From Flammeovirgaceae bacterium (GTDB lineage: Bacteria; Bacteroidota; Bacteroidia; Cytophagales; MED-G16), in assembly GCA_002696995.1 (NCBI GenBank), contig NZUF01000021.1, positions 48,385-55,800 of the forward strand: 7,416 nucleotides of DNA. The letters are read 5' to 3'. Made by a program: the position numbers and the translations under genes. The notes below the pieces were generated by a model. It saw only the letters and a program-made list of their open reading frames with translations, did not search any database and was not told the origin of the DNA. How positions within the stretch are numbered: position 1 is the first letter of the stretch; the number at the start of each line of letters is the position of its first letter. Shown here piece after piece: positions 5,890 through 7,416 of this stretch.

Positions 5890-7319
5890 ACAAGTTTTGG
5901 AGGACCAGGTGGTATCTGAGGCACATAAACTCTGTCACCTATCCTTTCTATAAACTCCTTTTTAACTCCATCAATTAATTTAGGATTTTTATAGAGATCA
6001 AGCATAGTCATAGCAAGTGCCTTAGATGCATAAATCATTCCTTTATGACCAATAGACATTCCTGTACATGCTACAACAGCCCACGAGTGCCAGGGTCCAT
6101 CTTTAGCAGCAGCTGTTGCTCTCATTCTTACAACTGGCACTACCTGACTTACATCACCAACGTCTGTAGAACCTCCCTGAGCTGGGAGTGTAGGACGAAT
6201 TGGTCTTATTTTTGAGTCTATACCTTTAAGCTCTTTACCTGTCTCCTTCAAGATTGTATTTGCGTAATTAATTTCATCTTCTGTGTACTGGATTTCTCCT
6301 AGAGACTCGATGTTTTCTTGAATAATACCAGCTCCAAATCTATTTGGCATTATCTCATAAATCCCTGAGATAAGTTCCATCTCATAGTCTACATTAGCCA
6401 TCATTGAAGCAGCCTCAGCCATTTTTTTAGCTCTTTCGTAGAGTATATTAACATTTTCTTTGTCGTTCTCTCTAAGCCTAGTCCAGATCTGAGCAAAGTC
6501 AGGTACGACATTTACGACATCACCAGCTTTTTCGATATCGTAGTGAATTCTTGCAGTAGGTCTCACGTGTTCCCTGTAATAATTTAGACCAGTGGTGTAC
6601 AATTCCATGGCATCTACTGCGCTATTTCCATTCCATGGGTCGCCAGATGCGTGAGAGGCATCACCATAAAATCTTAATCTAAAGTCAACTAAAGCCTTAC
6701 TACTCTGAGTAGCTGCTTCAACTTCATCAGATGGGTGCCAGTCCATACATACATCTACATCATCAAATAATCCAGCTCTTACCATCCATACCTTAGCAAA
6801 AATTGTCTCTTCAGCAGGTGTTCCATAAAATCTCACAGTTCCAGAAATTTCTCCTGACTCTATCATTTCTTTAATTGCAATTGCAGCCCCCAAACTTCCT
6901 GTACCATATAAATTATGACCACATCCATGACCAGCAGCTCCTTTTACTAATGGATCCTTAGTAGGTTGTTTTTTTTGTGATATACCTGGATTGGCATCAA
7001 ACTCTCCAAGTATACCAATTACTGGTTTTCCAGACCCGAACTCAGCAACAAAAGCAGTTGGAATTTCCGCTACACCCCTTGTCACTCTAAATCCATTTTC
7101 TTCTGCGTAATCAGATAGATACTTAGAAGATTTAAATTCTAAAAGAGCTGGCTCTGCAGCTTCCCATATGTTATCACTTATCTCAATAAGCCTATCTTTA
7201 TGAGCTTCCAATGAGCTTATAATAGCTTTTTTATTTTTAGAAACTTTACCTTGAGATAAAGTATCTGTAAATGTTATCACACCTAGTATTAGTGTCATTA
7301 ATAGACTAATCCTTTTCAT
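5883..7319 (-). CDS. Exported M20-family amidohydrolase (AbgB-like)
   Basis: This zinc metallopeptidase-fold amidohydrolase belongs to the M20 group that includes AbgB (p-aminobenzoyl-glutamate hydrolase subunit) and aminoacylase-like enzymes. The 478 residues begin with a Sec signal peptide (basic MKR, hydrophobic core 5-17, probable cleavage near TLS-QG, 20-24) with no lipobox cysteine, so it should act in the periplasm. Catalytic-domain motifs in order are GEFDANPG (105-112), GHGCGHN (130-136; metal ligands C133 and H135), PAEE (168-171; catalytic and metal glutamates), MDWHPS (192-197), and GGSTDVGD (382-389) with PWHSW (409-413) for the second lobe. The lid/dimerisation domain spans about 205-320. 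The C-terminus ends in a proline-rich QIPPGPPKLVD. All key residues are present, so it is probably active. The substrate is not determinable; N-acyl or p-aminobenzoyl-glutamate-like amides are possibilities. It is convergent to crtZ, with stops adjacent and no linker, and has no evident link to carotenoids. Confidence 0.9.
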   Translation of the reverse strand: MKRISLLMTLILGVITFTDTLSQGKVSKNKKAIISSLEAHKDRLIEISDNIWEAAEPALLEFKSSKYLSDYAEENGFRVTRGVAEIPTAFVAEFGSGKPVIGILGEFDANPGISQKKQPTKDPLVKGAAGHGCGHNLYGTGSLGAAIAIKEMIESGEISGTVRFYGTPAEETIFAKVWMVRAGLFDDVDVCMDWHPSDEVEAATQSSKALVDFRLRFYGDASHASGDPWNGNSAVDAMELYTTGLNYYREHVRPTARIHYDIEKAGDVVNVVPDFAQIWTRLRENDKENVNILYERAKKMAEAASMMANVDYEMELISGIYEIMPNRFGAGIIQENIESLGEIQYTEDEINYANTILKETGKELKGIDSKIRPIRPTLPAQGGSTDVGDVSQVVPVVRMRATAAAKDGPWHSWAVVACTGMSIGHKGMIYASKALAMTMLDLYKNPKLIDGVKKEFIERIGDRVYVPQIPPGPPKLVD

Positions 7320-7325
7320 ATTTTT

Positions 7326-7416
7326 ATGTTTGGGTTTATAGTATTTTTCTTTAAATATAAGAAAAATTATAGATTAGAGTCTGCTGATGCTATACAGAAT
7401 ATCCCGTCTTGGATTG
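7326..7416 (+). CDS. Possible start of a membrane protein, cut by right edge
   Basis: An ATG at 7326 opens a frame that runs uninterrupted to the window end (30 codons). It has a short hydrophobic N-terminus (MFGFIVFFF), a basic step KYKKNYR, then LESADAIQNIPSWI. It would be divergent from the M20 gene with a 6-bp gap, like the 1985/1991 pair. The ending recalls the region before the first GTF motif of some MotA/TolQ/ExbB-like proton-channel proteins, but the diagnostic part is outside the window. The two other open readings on the minus strand could instead be the C-terminus of an upstream minus gene, ending NPRRDILYSISRL or IQDGIFCIASADSNL. Low confidence. Confidence 0.3.
   Translation, partial: MFGFIVFFFKYKKNYRLESADAIQNIPSWI

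Overview
The window is AT-rich (about one third G+C by eye) and densely packed, with seven well-supported protein genes, one gene cut by the left edge and a possible fragment at the right edge. The protein types point to a Bacteroidota genome, most likely a marine flavobacterium-like lineage. The evidence is a Bacteroidota-style CrtI C-terminus, a fused CrtYcd-type lycopene cyclase, a short histidine-box CrtZ, absence of Shine-Dalgarno-like sequences before starts, and a TAnnTTTG-type promoter motif before ispH. The taxonomic call is inference; no rRNA or marker gene is present.

Layout. Bases 1-1197 hold the C-terminal four fifths of phytoene desaturase (crtI, + strand). Bases 1194-1985 hold an antisense gene for a four-helix bestrophin-like membrane protein; its stop overlaps the crtI stop by 4 bp. 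From 1991 to 5882 five + strand genes are packed tightly: a secreted protein with CotH-kinase-like motifs, crtB (phytoene synthase), a fused lycopene cyclase that starts with TTG directly after the crtB stop, ispH, and crtZ (beta-carotene hydroxylase). A convergent gene at 5883-7319 encodes an exported M20-family amidohydrolase whose stop abuts the crtZ stop. The last ~90 bases may carry the start of another + strand membrane protein.

Pathway. IspH supplies the IPP/DMAPP precursors. CrtB condenses two geranylgeranyl diphosphates to phytoene, CrtI desaturates phytoene to lycopene, the cyclase closes both rings to beta-carotene, and CrtZ hydroxylates it to zeaxanthin. The set from phytoene to zeaxanthin is therefore complete. 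No rhodopsin and no Blh/15,15'-dioxygenase gene is visible, so retinal synthesis cannot be inferred from this window.

The most unusual point is architectural. The carotenoid genes are split by an antisense channel-like gene with almost no intergenic DNA (4-bp overlap on one side, 5-bp gap on the other), and an unrelated secreted CotH-like gene sits immediately before crtB. Any transcript running from crtI into crtB would be fully antisense to the bestrophin-like gene. I see no CRISPR array, tRNA, rRNA, insertion sequence or long repeat, and no gene-free stretch over 100 bases.
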